Below, in pieces: positions 1-8,774 of a stretch of DNA of 64,000 bases (position 1 is the first letter of the stretch; each line of letters starts with the position of its first letter). The notes under the pieces were generated by a model. It made no database searches. It was given only the letters and a program-made list of their open reading frames with translations, and was not told the origin of the DNA. The DNA is from Bacteroidales bacterium (GTDB lineage: Bacteria > Bacteroidota > Bacteroidia > Bacteroidales > ML635J-15), in assembly GCA_031275085.1 (NCBI GenBank), contig JAISPG010000056.1, positions 62,001-126,000 of the forward strand. The letters run 5' to 3'. The translations under genes were made by a program, and so were the position numbers.

Positions 1-1
1 G

Positions 2-334
2 GTCAATGATAAGCCTAAAAAGAATAGTGTGAAACAGGAAATATTAGACCTTAATCCTGTTGAAGTTAAAACTCCCATCTATGCAGATTTCATTAAGAAA
101 TTTCCATCAGGGACACTGAAAAAAGAGGCAGAAGTGATAATGGTGGATATATTAAATCAAGATGAATCAATGAAAACACTTGAATATCTTTGTGATAAAG
201 ATGAAAATGGGAAAGATGGGTGGGACAAACTGAGAAAGGCGGATAAAGAGCATTTCCCTACTATAAGGAATTTCATTTGGGCTAATTTTAGTTTTTCAGA
301 ATACTTTGACAAACAAGAGAGAATGGTGTCCTGA
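2..334 (+). CDS. Hypothetical protein, 5' end probably outside the window
   Basis: I do not recognise this product. The reading frame is open to the left edge of the window; the first internal start is a GTG at 29, so the gene probably begins upstream and only its C-terminal part (about 110 residues) is visible. The visible part is charged, rich in Lys, Asp and Glu, and ends with an aromatic stretch. There is no signal peptide or membrane segment. It lies about 50 bp before another unrecognised gene on the same strand, and the two may form a small accessory unit. No function is proposed. Confidence 0.45.
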   Translation, partial: VNDKPKKNSVKQEILDLNPVEVKTPIYADFIKKFPSGTLKKEAEVIMVDILNQDESMKTLEYLCDKDENGKDGWDKLRKADKEHFPTIRNFIWANFSFSEYFDKQERMVS

Positions 335-383
335 TTTGGGACACCTACATGCAATATTAATAACCATTTGAAAAAGAAGAAAT

Positions 384-1019
384 ATGATAGTGGAAACAAT
401 GACAAGTGCTGAAATGTACAAAGAAATAATGAGGGATTATGATGATGTATGCAGATATATTGAAGCCAATACAGCAAAGTACATCAGGGCTGCAAGGAAA
501 TCAAATATATATCCCAAAAAATTTGACACTCCTATCAAATACAAAAGCAAACATAATAATCAATTCTATGCCTTTGTGGAGTGTTGCAACAAAAAGATGG
601 CTAAAAATAGAGAATTGTTGTTTACAATAATTGCAACTTTCAATCAAAGAAATGCCACAGCAATAATAATGATTCCAACAAGAAGGAATTTATTTGAGAA
701 ACATTCAATCATCATCTATACTTCTCATCTGTTCAAAAGATACAGAGAAAGATTTTTGGGAGATTATTCAATCTCAAATTGGGAGCTAATTTCCTGTTAT
801 GTAAAAAATAATCCTCAAAGTCTTTGTTATCCCAATCCATCTGAAAGGTATGGGGAAAATGCTATTGCATCTACCATCAATCAGGGAATTTTGTTTGGAG
901 TGAGAGAGGAAGATGCTACTATCTTTAAGACTTTTTTGAATAAAGAGAAGCTGTATGCAAATCAACTTTCTTTGGATAGAACAATTGAATTTAATGCTTT
1001 TCTAAAAAATATTGCATAG
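384..1019 (+). CDS. Hypothetical protein (211 aa)
   Basis: I do not recognise a family. The ATG at 384 follows a purine-rich stretch (AAGAAGAAA) and gives a soluble, basic protein of 211 residues; an in-frame Met at residue 6 is an alternative start. The middle contains a hydrophobic beta-like stretch (IIIYTSHLFKRYRERF, around residues 108-123) with a His and an Arg-rich helix, which may be a core motif. There is no signal peptide or membrane span. It sits 49 bp downstream of another unknown gene and upstream of a truncated gene, so it may belong to inserted accessory DNA. The function is unknown. Confidence 0.6.
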   Translation: MIVETMTSAEMYKEIMRDYDDVCRYIEANTAKYIRAARKSNIYPKKFDTPIKYKSKHNNQFYAFVECCNKKMAKNRELLFTIIATFNQRNATAIIMIPTRRNLFEKHSIIIYTSHLFKRYRERFLGDYSISNWELISCYVKNNPQSLCYPNPSERYGENAIASTINQGILFGVREEDATIFKTFLNKEKLYANQLSLDRTIEFNAFLKNIA

Positions 1020-1166
1020 TTTTGTACTCAGAATTAGAAGAGTCTTTTTATCAATTAAGAATGGTTGTCATATTGCTTTTTATAGCCTTTTATAGCCAAA
1101 TTAGCAACCCTTAAATGGTGTCAAAAGTGGCAATTACACACATAACTAATTGATTATCAATGATGA

Positions 1167-1538
1167 TTGTTTTTCCTTAACAAAAAAGGCGATCTTACTT
1201 TGCCGTCAGGCGGAGGACTTTATTTAACAATCTGGTGCAAAAACTTTGAAGATCGTGAAGAACTTTACAAATACGAACGCAATAGCGAACTCGACGGTTC
1301 TTTGTTAAAAGGAAAGATCAACGAACCATTTTTGTCAGGATTTATTTCAATGACTTACAAAGAATCAACAGATTATGATCCTAATTCATCGGCAAATCAA
1401 TTCCGTTCGGCTTTTGGGTTAAATCAGGTCGGCAGCATGACAATAAAAGTAAGCATGTATGCAAACCACTATCCTCTTAATGATGCTTTAAAACTTTTTG
1501 GAGCAGTACAGGGAAAAGGAGCCCAAACTGTGAAATAA
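1167..1538 (+). pseudogene. C-terminal fragment of an unidentified gene
   Basis: The frame is open from a poor TTG at 1167. The protein-like sequence seems to begin only around 1181, with no plausible start of its own and a very AT-rich, repeat-like stretch just before it (AGCCTTTTATAGCC near 1085). The 118 or so residues downstream look like a folded, soluble C-terminus, with a glycine-rich SGGGLYLTIW near the beginning. Codons such as GAC, CGC and CTC are commoner here than in the two genes to the left. The likeliest reading is the 3' remnant of a longer gene whose 5' part was lost or displaced. A strong terminator follows. I do not recognise the family. Confidence 0.4.
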
Positions 1539-1599
1539 ACGAAAAGTTAATAATATTTGGGGCTAAATATTCTTAGGTAAACTTTTTCATAATTCCTGA

Positions 1600-1639
1600 A
1601 TTCTATCATCATTTAACATAGGTGATGATAGAATTTTTT
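1600..1639 (+). terminator. Rho-independent terminator
   Basis: A perfect 12-bp stem (ATTCTATCATCA at 1600-1611 with TGATGATAGAAT at 1623-1634) is followed by TTTTTT. It closes the transcription unit ending at 1538 and separates it from the operon that begins at 1803. Confidence 0.75.
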
Positions 1640-1705
1640 AATTTATTACGTATAAATACGTATTCCGAGTAGTACTTTCAACATTAAAAATCAGTATAAA
1701 TAATC

Positions 1706-1736
1706 TTTATAGAAATGTTGGCATAATATACCTTTG
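1706..1736 (+). promoter_or_regulatory. Putative Bacteroidota promoter for the 1803-4928 operon
   Basis: TATACCTTTG contains an exact TAnnTTTG -7 box at 1729-1736. A TTTA at 1706-1709 sits 19 nt upstream in the position of the -33 box, one base off TTTG. The box lies about 65 bp before the ATG at 1803. Confidence 0.5.
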
Positions 1737-1802
1737 TGAAGGTTTAAAATATTCTGTAATAGCTTATTTAGTGCATTATGGAAAAATAAATTAAATAATA
1801 TT

Positions 1803-3653
1803 ATGAATACATTTCATCCGTTTATAATACCATTTTGGGCAGGTGTAATATTTTTGTTTACTGTTATTATTTACAAATTTGTAAAATGGATTAAAAATCT
1901 TGATCGTAAACAACAATACTTTGTAAAGAAAAATATACTTTCAAGAAAAACATTTGGCGCTATATGGGAAACCATTCGCGAAGCTCTTATTCATAGGAAT
2001 ATTTATAAAAAAAATCCCGTATTGGGCTATATGCACATGAGTCTTGCTTTTGGTTGGTTTCTTTTGATAGCTATAGGTTTTGTCGAAGGATTTTTATACA
2101 GATTGAATGTTCCCGGAAGCAGGTGGTACCAAATGTTTACAAATCCCGATATTTTCTTTCAGTATTTTGCCCGTGAACATCACGCATACTTTGGAGCAGC
2201 ATTCTTCACTCAATTAATGGATTTCTTACTACTTGTTGTTTTAGGCGGTGTTGCACTGGCAATAACTAAAAGGTTCAAATCAAAATTTTTGGGAATGAAA
2301 AAAGCTACAAAACATAGCTTTTACGATAAATTAGCTTTATCTTCTTTATGGTGGATATTTCCTTTAAGACTTTTTGCAGAAAGCACAACCGCAGCTTTAA
2401 CCGGGAACGGTGGATTTTTAACAAACAGCTTGGGCAGTGTTATAGCATATTTGCCCGCAGCATCAATGGAATTACCTTTATGGTGGGCATACTCATTTAT
2501 GTTATGTGCGTTTTTTGTAAGTTTGCCCTATTCCAGATATATGCATATTCCTACCGAAGTAGTTTTGATATTCCTGCGTAAATGGGGTGCAGAAGCAGGT
2601 GAACAATATTCCGGTTTAACAGATATTCAACTGAATGCATGCTCCCGTTGCGGTATTTGTATAGACTCATGTCAGTTAAACTTTGCTGCAAATATAAACA
2701 ATGTCCAGTCTGTATATTTTATTAGAGATACCAGATACAAAAAACTTACAGATGAAGTAGCAAATAACTGTTTAATGTGTGGCAGATGCGTTGAAGCATG
2801 TCCTGTCGGACTGGAATTGACAGTTATTCGCCAACAGTTAAGAAATAAAAAAGAAATCCCCGGAAAACACTATTTTGATTATAACAAAGCAGAAGAAAGT
2901 AAAAACAAAACAGACGTTGTTTATTTTGCCGGATGTATGACTCATCTTACTCCTTCTATTATTATAGCAATGAAAAATATCTTCAGAGAAGCCGGAGAAA
3001 AATTCTGGTTTATGGATGAAGATAAAGGTTTATGTTGTGGTCGCCCCATGAGGCAACAAGGATTTGTACAACAATCCAAAGATCTTATAAGCAAAAATAT
3101 GCGCTTAATAGCTTCTTCAGATGCAAAATTATTAGTAACCTCCTGCCCTATTTGTTACAAATCATTTAAAGATGAATATGTTCTTGATATACCGGTCATG
3201 CACCATTCGGAATATATTGAAAGCTTGATAAAAAATAAAAAAATAAAATTAACTCAAAACGAAATTGATATTGTATATCATGATCCTTGCGAATTAGGAA
3301 GAGGTTGTGGTATATACGAACCTCCAAGGCAAGTTCTTAGTAAAGTCGGAAATCTTAAATCTACAGAGTTTGAACGTGAAGATTCTTTATGTTGTGGCGG
3401 AAGTCTTTCCAATACAATTATTGAATTAGATACCCAAACAAAAATAAGAGATCATGGATTAGAGATTTTAACAAAATCCAATCCTGATATACTTGCAACA
3501 TCATGTCCATTATGTAAAAAAACACTTGTACACGGAAATAAAGTAAAAGTTATGGACATTGCAGAAATTGTTGCTGACAATCTAAATAAAAATATTAATT
3601 TTGACAAGTCAAAAAAAGATATGATGATTAAAGAGTTTACTGAAATTATATAA
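1803..3653 (+). CDS. Membrane Fe-S oxidoreductase, HdrD/DsrMK-like fusion
   Basis: A 616-residue protein joining an N-terminal NarI/DsrM-like membrane part (several spans within about residues 5-265, with His residues that could bind heme) to a cytoplasmic HdrD/GlpC-like part. The sequence shows two [4Fe-4S] motifs, CxxCxxCxxxC at Cys280/283/286/290 and again at Cys323/326/329/333. Two cysteine-rich CCG-type domains follow, with GLCCGRP...SCPICYK and then LCCGG...SCPLCKK. Such proteins pass electrons between membrane carriers (quinone or heme b) and a soluble partner, possibly a disulfide or ferredoxin; the partner here is unknown. It lies 21 bp before a serine palmitoyltransferase-like gene, probably in one operon. 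Family assignment is firm, the substrate is not. Confidence 0.88.
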   Translation: MNTFHPFIIPFWAGVIFLFTVIIYKFVKWIKNLDRKQQYFVKKNILSRKTFGAIWETIREALIHRNIYKKNPVLGYMHMSLAFGWFLLIAIGFVEGFLYRLNVPGSRWYQMFTNPDIFFQYFAREHHAYFGAAFFTQLMDFLLLVVLGGVALAITKRFKSKFLGMKKATKHSFYDKLALSSLWWIFPLRLFAESTTAALTGNGGFLTNSLGSVIAYLPAASMELPLWWAYSFMLCAFFVSLPYSRYMHIPTEVVLIFLRKWGAEAGEQYSGLTDIQLNACSRCGICIDSCQLNFAANINNVQSVYFIRDTRYKKLTDEVANNCLMCGRCVEACPVGLELTVIRQQLRNKKEIPGKHYFDYNKAEESKNKTDVVYFAGCMTHLTPSIIIAMKNIFREAGEKFWFMDEDKGLCCGRPMRQQGFVQQSKDLISKNMRLIASSDAKLLVTSCPICYKSFKDEYVLDIPVMHHSEYIESLIKNKKIKLTQNEIDIVYHDPCELGRGCGIYEPPRQVLSKVGNLKSTEFEREDSLCCGGSLSNTIIELDTQTKIRDHGLEILTKSNPDILATSCPLCKKTLVHGNKVKVMDIAEIVADNLNKNINFDKSKKDMMIKEFTEII

Positions 3654-3674
3654 AAATTAAATAAAAAAATAACC

Positions 3675-4928
3675 ATGGTAGATATTTTTGATAGACTAAA
3701 AAATGTTAAAGGCCCTTTAGGACAATATCAAAACAAAGCAGAAGGATACTTCATGTTTCCTGAATTAGAAGGTGAAATTGCTCCCAGGATGAAATTTATG
3801 GGTAAAGAAGTTTTAACCTGGAGTTTAAATAATTATTTGGGGCTGGCAAATCACCCCGAAGTAAGAAAAGCAGATGCCGAAGGTGCTGCAAAATTTGGGA
3901 TGGCTGCTCCTATGGGTGCAAGAATGATGTCGGGACAAACCAAGTACCACAAAGAACTGGAAGACAAATTAGCTAAATTCGTTAATAAACCTTCAGCTTA
4001 TTTGATGAACTTCGGCTATCAGGGTATGGTATCTATTATTGATTCATTATTAACACGTAAAGATGTTGTTGTTTATGACTCCGAGTCACATGCATGTATT
4101 CTTGACGGACTACGCCTTCACATAGGTAAAAGATTTGTATATCCGCATAATGACATAGATAATCTGAGAAAACAACTTGAAAGAGCGACTAAACTTGCAG
4201 AAGCCCAGGGAGGTGGTGTTCTGGTAATTACCGAAGGAGTATTCGGAATGGCTGGAGATTTAGGACATCTTGATAAAATTGTTGAATTGAAAAAAGATTT
4301 CAAATTCAGATTAATGATTGACGATGCTCACGGATTTGGCACAATGGGAAAAACCGGAGCAGGTGTAGGCGAACATTACGGCGTTCAGGATCAGGTTGAT
4401 ATTTATTTTGCAACATTTGCAAAATCTATGGCAGGAATCGGAGCTTTTGTTGCTTCTGAAACAGAAATAGTCGATTATTTAAAATTCAATATGCGTTCTC
4501 AAATTTTTGCAAAATCTCTTCCGATGCCAATGGTAATCGGTGCTCTTAAACGTTTGGAATTATTGCAAAACAATCCTGAACTAAAAGACAAATTATGGGA
4601 AATTACCCACGCACTACAAAACGGATTAAGAAAAGAAGGTTTTGACATAGGGCATACTGAATCCCCGGTTACTCCGGTATATTTCAGCGGAAGCGTTCCT
4701 GAAGGTACAAATATTGTTATAGATTTACGTGAAAATCATAAAATATTCTGTTCTATTGTTGTATATCCGGTTGTTCCAAAAGGTGTATTAATGTTAAGAT
4801 TAATTCCTACTGCAGTACATACACTCGATGATGTTAATGAAACGATTGAAGTATTTAAAATAATAAAGAAAAATCTGGATGCAGGAAAATACATGTCGGA
4901 AGAAATGCAATCAATGAAAGTTGTTTAA
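3675..4928 (+). CDS. spt: Serine palmitoyltransferase-like PLP enzyme (alpha-oxoamine synthase)
   Basis: A 417-residue fold-type I PLP enzyme of the alpha-oxoamine synthase family, which condenses an amino acid with an acyl-CoA. Visible landmarks are NNYLGLANHPEV near the N-terminus, the DSESHACILDG segment, the PLP-binding DDAHGFGTMG and the Schiff-base lysine in TFAKSM (Lys250). MRSQIFAKSLP and TFAKSMAGIGAF resemble Bacteroidota serine palmitoyltransferases, the first enzyme of their sphingolipid synthesis. The alternatives are 2-amino-3-ketobutyrate CoA ligase, for which the partner threonine dehydrogenase is absent here, and the biotin enzyme BioF, for which no bio genes are nearby. It follows the HdrD-like gene by 21 bp and is closed by a strong terminator. 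Family is certain; the sphingolipid role is probable. Confidence 0.82.
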   Translation: MVDIFDRLKNVKGPLGQYQNKAEGYFMFPELEGEIAPRMKFMGKEVLTWSLNNYLGLANHPEVRKADAEGAAKFGMAAPMGARMMSGQTKYHKELEDKLAKFVNKPSAYLMNFGYQGMVSIIDSLLTRKDVVVYDSESHACILDGLRLHIGKRFVYPHNDIDNLRKQLERATKLAEAQGGGVLVITEGVFGMAGDLGHLDKIVELKKDFKFRLMIDDAHGFGTMGKTGAGVGEHYGVQDQVDIYFATFAKSMAGIGAFVASETEIVDYLKFNMRSQIFAKSLPMPMVIGALKRLELLQNNPELKDKLWEITHALQNGLRKEGFDIGHTESPVTPVYFSGSVPEGTNIVIDLRENHKIFCSIVVYPVVPKGVLMLRLIPTAVHTLDDVNETIEVFKIIKKNLDAGKYMSEEMQSMKVV

Positions 4929-4951
4929 TATAAAAACTTCTAACTAACAGG

Positions 4952-4989
4952 CTGTCCTAAAATATGTAAATATTTGGGACAGTTTTTTT
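4952..4989 (+). terminator. Rho-independent terminator after spt-like gene
   Basis: CTGTCC (4952-4957) pairs with GGACAG (4977-4982), extended by an AT-rich inner stem, and is followed by seven T residues. Confidence 0.8.
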
Positions 4990-5029
4990 AAATTGACAAA
5001 ATATTCTTTAATTATCTAATCCTGTTCAA

Positions 5030-6343
5030 ATGAAAGAAAATAAATATTATTTAAAGTGTACTAAATGTGATTATATTACTCCTGACTTTGGAGAATGGTT
5101 TAAACAAAACCAAATTTGCCCGCAATGCGGCAGTAAACATTCCGAAGTCTGGTATAACAGTGACTATAAAGAATTGCCATTAATAATGAAGGGGCATCCT
5201 GAAAATTTCTGGCAATATTTTTATTATTTACCGTTAAATAATCGCGAAAATATAATTACCCGTAATGAAGGAGCTATTCCTGTGCAAAGATGGAAATTCC
5301 TTGAAGATTTTGCAAAAGAAAACTACGGACTGGAAATAGAGGTCCATGCATACAGAAATGACCTCAACAGGGGAACAGGTACTTTTAAAGATGTTGCGGC
5401 TTCTCTTGCTGCAAGTATATTTAAAGAGTATGGAGTAGAACAATATTGTGTTGCCTCCACAGGAAATACTGCAACTGCATATGGACGTTATCTTTCAATA
5501 GCTAATGTTAATGCATCAATATTCATTCCGGAAAATGCCTTAAAGGCTTCGGAAGCGTTTATCAGTGCATATGGTCAGCAAGTTTTCAGAGTTAAAGGTG
5601 ATTATACCGAAGCAAAAAAAATTGCAGCCGAATTTTCTAAAAAATATAATATACTTATTTCTTCAGGAAATATAGATCCTATAAGAGTTGAAGCAAAGAA
5701 AACAATGGTTTTTGAATGGCTTCGCCAACTCGGAAAAATGCCGGATGTTTATATTCAGGCTATAAGCGGCGGAACAGGACCCATTGCTATTGATAAAGGA
5801 GTCAGAGAAATCACATCTATATTTCCGGATCTGAAAAATCCGCGCTTTATAATGATACAACCTGATAAATGCGACCCAATGGTTCAGGCATGGGAAAAAG
5901 CAGAAAAAGCAAATTTCCCTGAAGGTTTTGAAAATGATTATCCTGTCATAGAAAATCCACAAACAGCAGTTCCAACTCTGGCAACCGGAAATCCTGCCAC
6001 CTACCCTATTGTTGCAAAACTGGTAAAAGATGTAAACGGCACATTTCTCAGAATGAACGAGGATAAACTTGTTGATTATGCTAAATTAGTGGCATTTGAG
6101 AGAAAAGTTATTCTAGGTCCGGCATCGGCAGTATGTATAGCCGGCTTTTTCGAAGCATTGAAAAAAGGTTCGATCAATAACGGAGAAACAGTTTTACTCA
6201 ATACAGGTGAAGGCGTGAGAAGAGCTCCTGAATTTGTTGAACAGATGATTTACACGTCAAAAGAGGTTTCCACAATAGATGAATGTCAACCTCACAAAAT
6301 TGACGAATATAGGCAACAATTATGGGATGCGATTAAGGATTAG
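5030..6343 (+). CDS. Threonine-synthase-like PLP-dependent enzyme
   Basis: A 437-residue fold-type II PLP enzyme of the threonine synthase group, which makes threonine from O-phosphohomoserine. The N-terminus has a zinc-ribbon-like CxxC pair (Cys10/Cys13 and Cys31/Cys34). The PLP lysine lies in RGTGTFKD, the phosphate-binding region is STGNTATAYG, and a glycine-rich ISGGTGPIA follows. The usual Bacteroidota threonine synthase is of the other, E. coli-like type without a zinc ribbon, so this may be a second enzyme with another substrate. It stands alone between a terminator and an SDR gene, so context does not settle the substrate. Family is firm, the exact reaction is not. Confidence 0.75.
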   Translation: MKENKYYLKCTKCDYITPDFGEWFKQNQICPQCGSKHSEVWYNSDYKELPLIMKGHPENFWQYFYYLPLNNRENIITRNEGAIPVQRWKFLEDFAKENYGLEIEVHAYRNDLNRGTGTFKDVAASLAASIFKEYGVEQYCVASTGNTATAYGRYLSIANVNASIFIPENALKASEAFISAYGQQVFRVKGDYTEAKKIAAEFSKKYNILISSGNIDPIRVEAKKTMVFEWLRQLGKMPDVYIQAISGGTGPIAIDKGVREITSIFPDLKNPRFIMIQPDKCDPMVQAWEKAEKANFPEGFENDYPVIENPQTAVPTLATGNPATYPIVAKLVKDVNGTFLRMNEDKLVDYAKLVAFERKVILGPASAVCIAGFFEALKKGSINNGETVLLNTGEGVRRAPEFVEQMIYTSKEVSTIDECQPHKIDEYRQQLWDAIKD

Positions 6344-6434
6344 CAAATATGTGAAATTTAATATTTTATAAAATAAAAATTGATCATATTTCTTATCCAT
6401 GTTATAAAAATATTACAGGTCAATATCTTTAATG

Positions 6435-6442
6435 TATTTTTG
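6435..6442 (+). promoter_or_regulatory. -7 box upstream of SDR gene
   Basis: TATTTTTG matches TAnnTTTG exactly and lies 23 bp before the ATG at 6466. No TTTG is visible at the expected -33 spacing, so support is partial. Confidence 0.35.
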
Positions 6443-6465
6443 CATATTAAAACCTTAAATTTTTT

Positions 6466-7263
6466 ATGCCTAGATTTGAAAACAAAACAGTTTGGATAAC
6501 AGGAGCTTCATCCGGAATTGGTGAAGCATGTGCATACATATTTGCACAAGAAAAAGCGAATCTCATTCTTACTGCACGAAAAGCCGACGTCTTATCCAAA
6601 GTTCAGAAAAAGTGTACGGAACTTGGTGGTAAATGCGAAATACTTCCATACAACCTTGCTGATATTGATGAAATACCTGAACTTGTAAGAACAGCTTTAA
6701 ATTTCTTCGGAAAAATAGATATTATATATAATAATGCAGGAATAAGTCAAAGAGCTTTAACCGGAGATACTATTTTTGAAGTGGATAAAAAGATTATGGA
6801 TGTAAACTTTTTTGCTCCGGTAGCAATTACAAAATTACTTCTTCCTGAAATGATAAAAAACGGCGGTGGAACTATTGCTGTAACCACGAGTATTTCAGGA
6901 AGATTCGGATTTCCTCTACGCTCTGCTTATTGTTCATCCAAACATGCATTATACGGTTTCTTTGAAACAGTTCATGCAGAATATTACGACAAAAACATAA
7001 GAGTTGTACTTGTTTGTCCGGGACGCGTAAAAACAAATATTTCTTTTTACGCATTGGAACATGACGGCAAACAACATTCAAAAATGGACGACGGACAAGC
7101 AGGCGGAATAAGTACAGAAAAAGCTGCAAAGAAAATAGTTAACGCTATATACAAACAGAAACAAGAAATTCTGGTAGGAAGCAAAGAGCTATTAATGGTA
7201 TATATAAAAAGATTCTGGCCAAATTTATCACGTAGATTAGTAAGAAAGATAAAAGCGACATAA
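6466..7263 (+). CDS. Short-chain dehydrogenase/reductase
   Basis: A 265-residue classical SDR. The NAD(P)-binding TGASSGIG lies at about residues 11-18, followed by the NNAG motif, a catalytic Ser in TTSISGRFG and YCSSK holding the Tyr/Lys pair. The C-terminal extension is basic (KRFWPNLSRRLVRKIK) and could associate with membrane, as in DHRS7-type SDRs. The substrate cannot be read from sequence. Since a serine palmitoyltransferase-like gene lies 1.5 kb upstream, 3-ketosphinganine reduction is one possibility, but that is inference only. It has its own -7 box, and a VOC-family gene follows 181 bp downstream on the same strand. Confidence 0.87.
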   Translation: MPRFENKTVWITGASSGIGEACAYIFAQEKANLILTARKADVLSKVQKKCTELGGKCEILPYNLADIDEIPELVRTALNFFGKIDIIYNNAGISQRALTGDTIFEVDKKIMDVNFFAPVAITKLLLPEMIKNGGGTIAVTTSISGRFGFPLRSAYCSSKHALYGFFETVHAEYYDKNIRVVLVCPGRVKTNISFYALEHDGKQHSKMDDGQAGGISTEKAAKKIVNAIYKQKQEILVGSKELLMVYIKRFWPNLSRRLVRKIKAT

Positions 7264-7444
7264 GGATTTAAAAGAATTTAAAATTTAAACCCTGATTTGT
7301 CGGCAGGTTCGTCTAACTATCAAAGGCTGAGGTTATCTAAAGTAGATTTTTTAGTTAAAAATGAAAAGTAAAGTAATTAAATCATTAAATAATAAAAGTT
7401 TTTTTATTACTTTTAGATTAATTTTCATATAAAAAAGTATATAC

Positions 7445-8539
7445 ATGGAAAACTATATTATCAGTGGGATCCAACAAATAGGAATTGGGGTGGAAAACCT
7501 CCCGGAAGCGTGGAAATACTATATTAATGTTTTTAACATGGATGTTAAAATATTAGATGATAATAATATTGCTGATATAATGGCACCATATATGGGTGGA
7601 AAACCACGACAAAAACGTGCTGTAATAGCTATAAATATGCAAGGTGGCGGTGGTTTTGAAATATGGCAGCATAAAGAACACAAACCTAAACGACCTGATT
7701 TTGATATCCAATTCGGAGATCTGGGAATTTTTGCTGCAAAAATAAAAAGCCGTAATGTAAAACAAACTTTTGATGAATTTTGTAAAAAAATAAATATCCG
7801 AATTTTAGGAAATTTAAGTAAATCAATTGACGGAAAAGAAACTTTCTTCATAAAAGATGAATTTGGAAATATATTCCAGATAGTAGAAGATAAATATATT
7901 TTCTGTGATGAAAAGCGTTCAACAGGAGGACCGGTTGGAGCTATTATCGGATGTTCAGATATTGATAAAACCATGATTCTTTATCGCGATATTCTGGGAT
8001 ATGATTCTATTATCACAGATAAAACAGGTGTATTTGAAGATATTTCTTTCCTGAACTCCGGCACACAAAAATTCCGTCGCGTATTACTTACACATTCCCA
8101 GCCGCGAAAAGGCAGCTTTAGCCGTTTATTCGGACAGTCATATATTGAATTGGTACAAGCAATTGATCGCCAGCCAAGAAAAATATATGAAGACAGATAC
8201 TGGGGAGATCCGGGATTTATCCAAATATGTTTTGACGTAAGAAATATCCGTGAATTGGAGAAAAAATGTAACAGTATGGGATATTTTTTTACAGTAGACA
8301 GTGCTTCAAAACAAAAAAGCGATGACGAGTCATTCGGCATGGGAGATGCTGCAGGGCATTTTACATATATTGAAGATCCCGACGGTACTCTAATTGAATT
8401 TGTTGAAACCCATAAAATACCAATAGTAAAAAAACTTGGAATTTACCTTAACTTACGTAAAAGGTCACCGGAAAAGCCTTTGAGCAATAATATACTTAAA
8501 GCTTTAAAATTTGGAAAAGTTAAGGCAAGCAAATTGTAA
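7445..8539 (+). CDS. VOC-family protein with two glyoxalase-like domains
   Basis: A 364-residue cytoplasmic protein built from two vicinal-oxygen-chelate domains, one starting near residue 6 (GIQQIGIGVENLPEAWKYY) and the second near 160 (VGAIIGCSDIDKTMILYRDI). The second domain ends with DPDGTLIEFVE, where a Glu metal ligand is normally found. This arrangement resembles 4-hydroxyphenylpyruvate dioxygenase and methylmalonyl-CoA epimerase relatives, but the C-terminal 40 residues (basic, KLGIYLNLRKRSP) are unlike either. The reaction is unknown. It follows the SDR gene by 181 bp and may share a transcript with it. It ends in a convergent gap that holds a long palindrome. Confidence 0.78.
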   Translation: MENYIISGIQQIGIGVENLPEAWKYYINVFNMDVKILDDNNIADIMAPYMGGKPRQKRAVIAINMQGGGGFEIWQHKEHKPKRPDFDIQFGDLGIFAAKIKSRNVKQTFDEFCKKINIRILGNLSKSIDGKETFFIKDEFGNIFQIVEDKYIFCDEKRSTGGPVGAIIGCSDIDKTMILYRDILGYDSIITDKTGVFEDISFLNSGTQKFRRVLLTHSQPRKGSFSRLFGQSYIELVQAIDRQPRKIYEDRYWGDPGFIQICFDVRNIRELEKKCNSMGYFFTVDSASKQKSDDESFGMGDAAGHFTYIEDPDGTLIEFVETHKIPIVKKLGIYLNLRKRSPEKPLSNNILKALKFGKVKASKL

Positions 8540-8600
8540 AAACAAAATTAAAATACAATCAATTATTTTAAATACCGTTGGTATGATTGCCTTATAAATT

Positions 8601-8662
8601 GCCGGTGCATGTAGTAGATATGCAACTATTAGTGTTGTAGAGTTACATGCTTACGGCATGTA
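8601..8662. repeat. Nested palindrome with two mutually exclusive hairpins
   Basis: GCCG/GCATGTA (8601-8604, 8607-8613) can pair with TACATGC/CGGC (8644-8650, 8654-8657) to form a long hairpin. TACATGC can instead pair with GCATGTA at 8656-8662 around a 5-nt loop. The element lies in the 235-bp gap between convergent genes and has no T-tract. It may be a palindromic repeat element or a structured transcript end. Confidence 0.5.
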
Positions 8663-8774
8663 TTTACATTTGGTATCTTCTTTTACCAGGCTTAAATCTC
8701 TATGAGATTCAGGAACAATAAAATAATTCAACTTAATGTGAATTACAATTTTTTTGATAATTTTACCAGGATAA

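Noticed and set aside
3675..4928. Calling this gene 2-amino-3-ketobutyrate CoA ligase
   Set aside because: No threonine dehydrogenase is adjacent and the active-site segments fit Bacteroidota serine palmitoyltransferase better; the alternative is kept as a caveat.
5234..5443. Minus-strand frames inside the threonine-synthase-like, VOC, T9SS and CobN-like genes
   Set aside because: They lie fully within well-supported genes on the other strand, have no start context and do not look like known families.
8540..8774. tRNA-like structure in the convergent gap
   Set aside because: No cloverleaf, no T-loop motif and no CCA; only the palindromic stems are supported.
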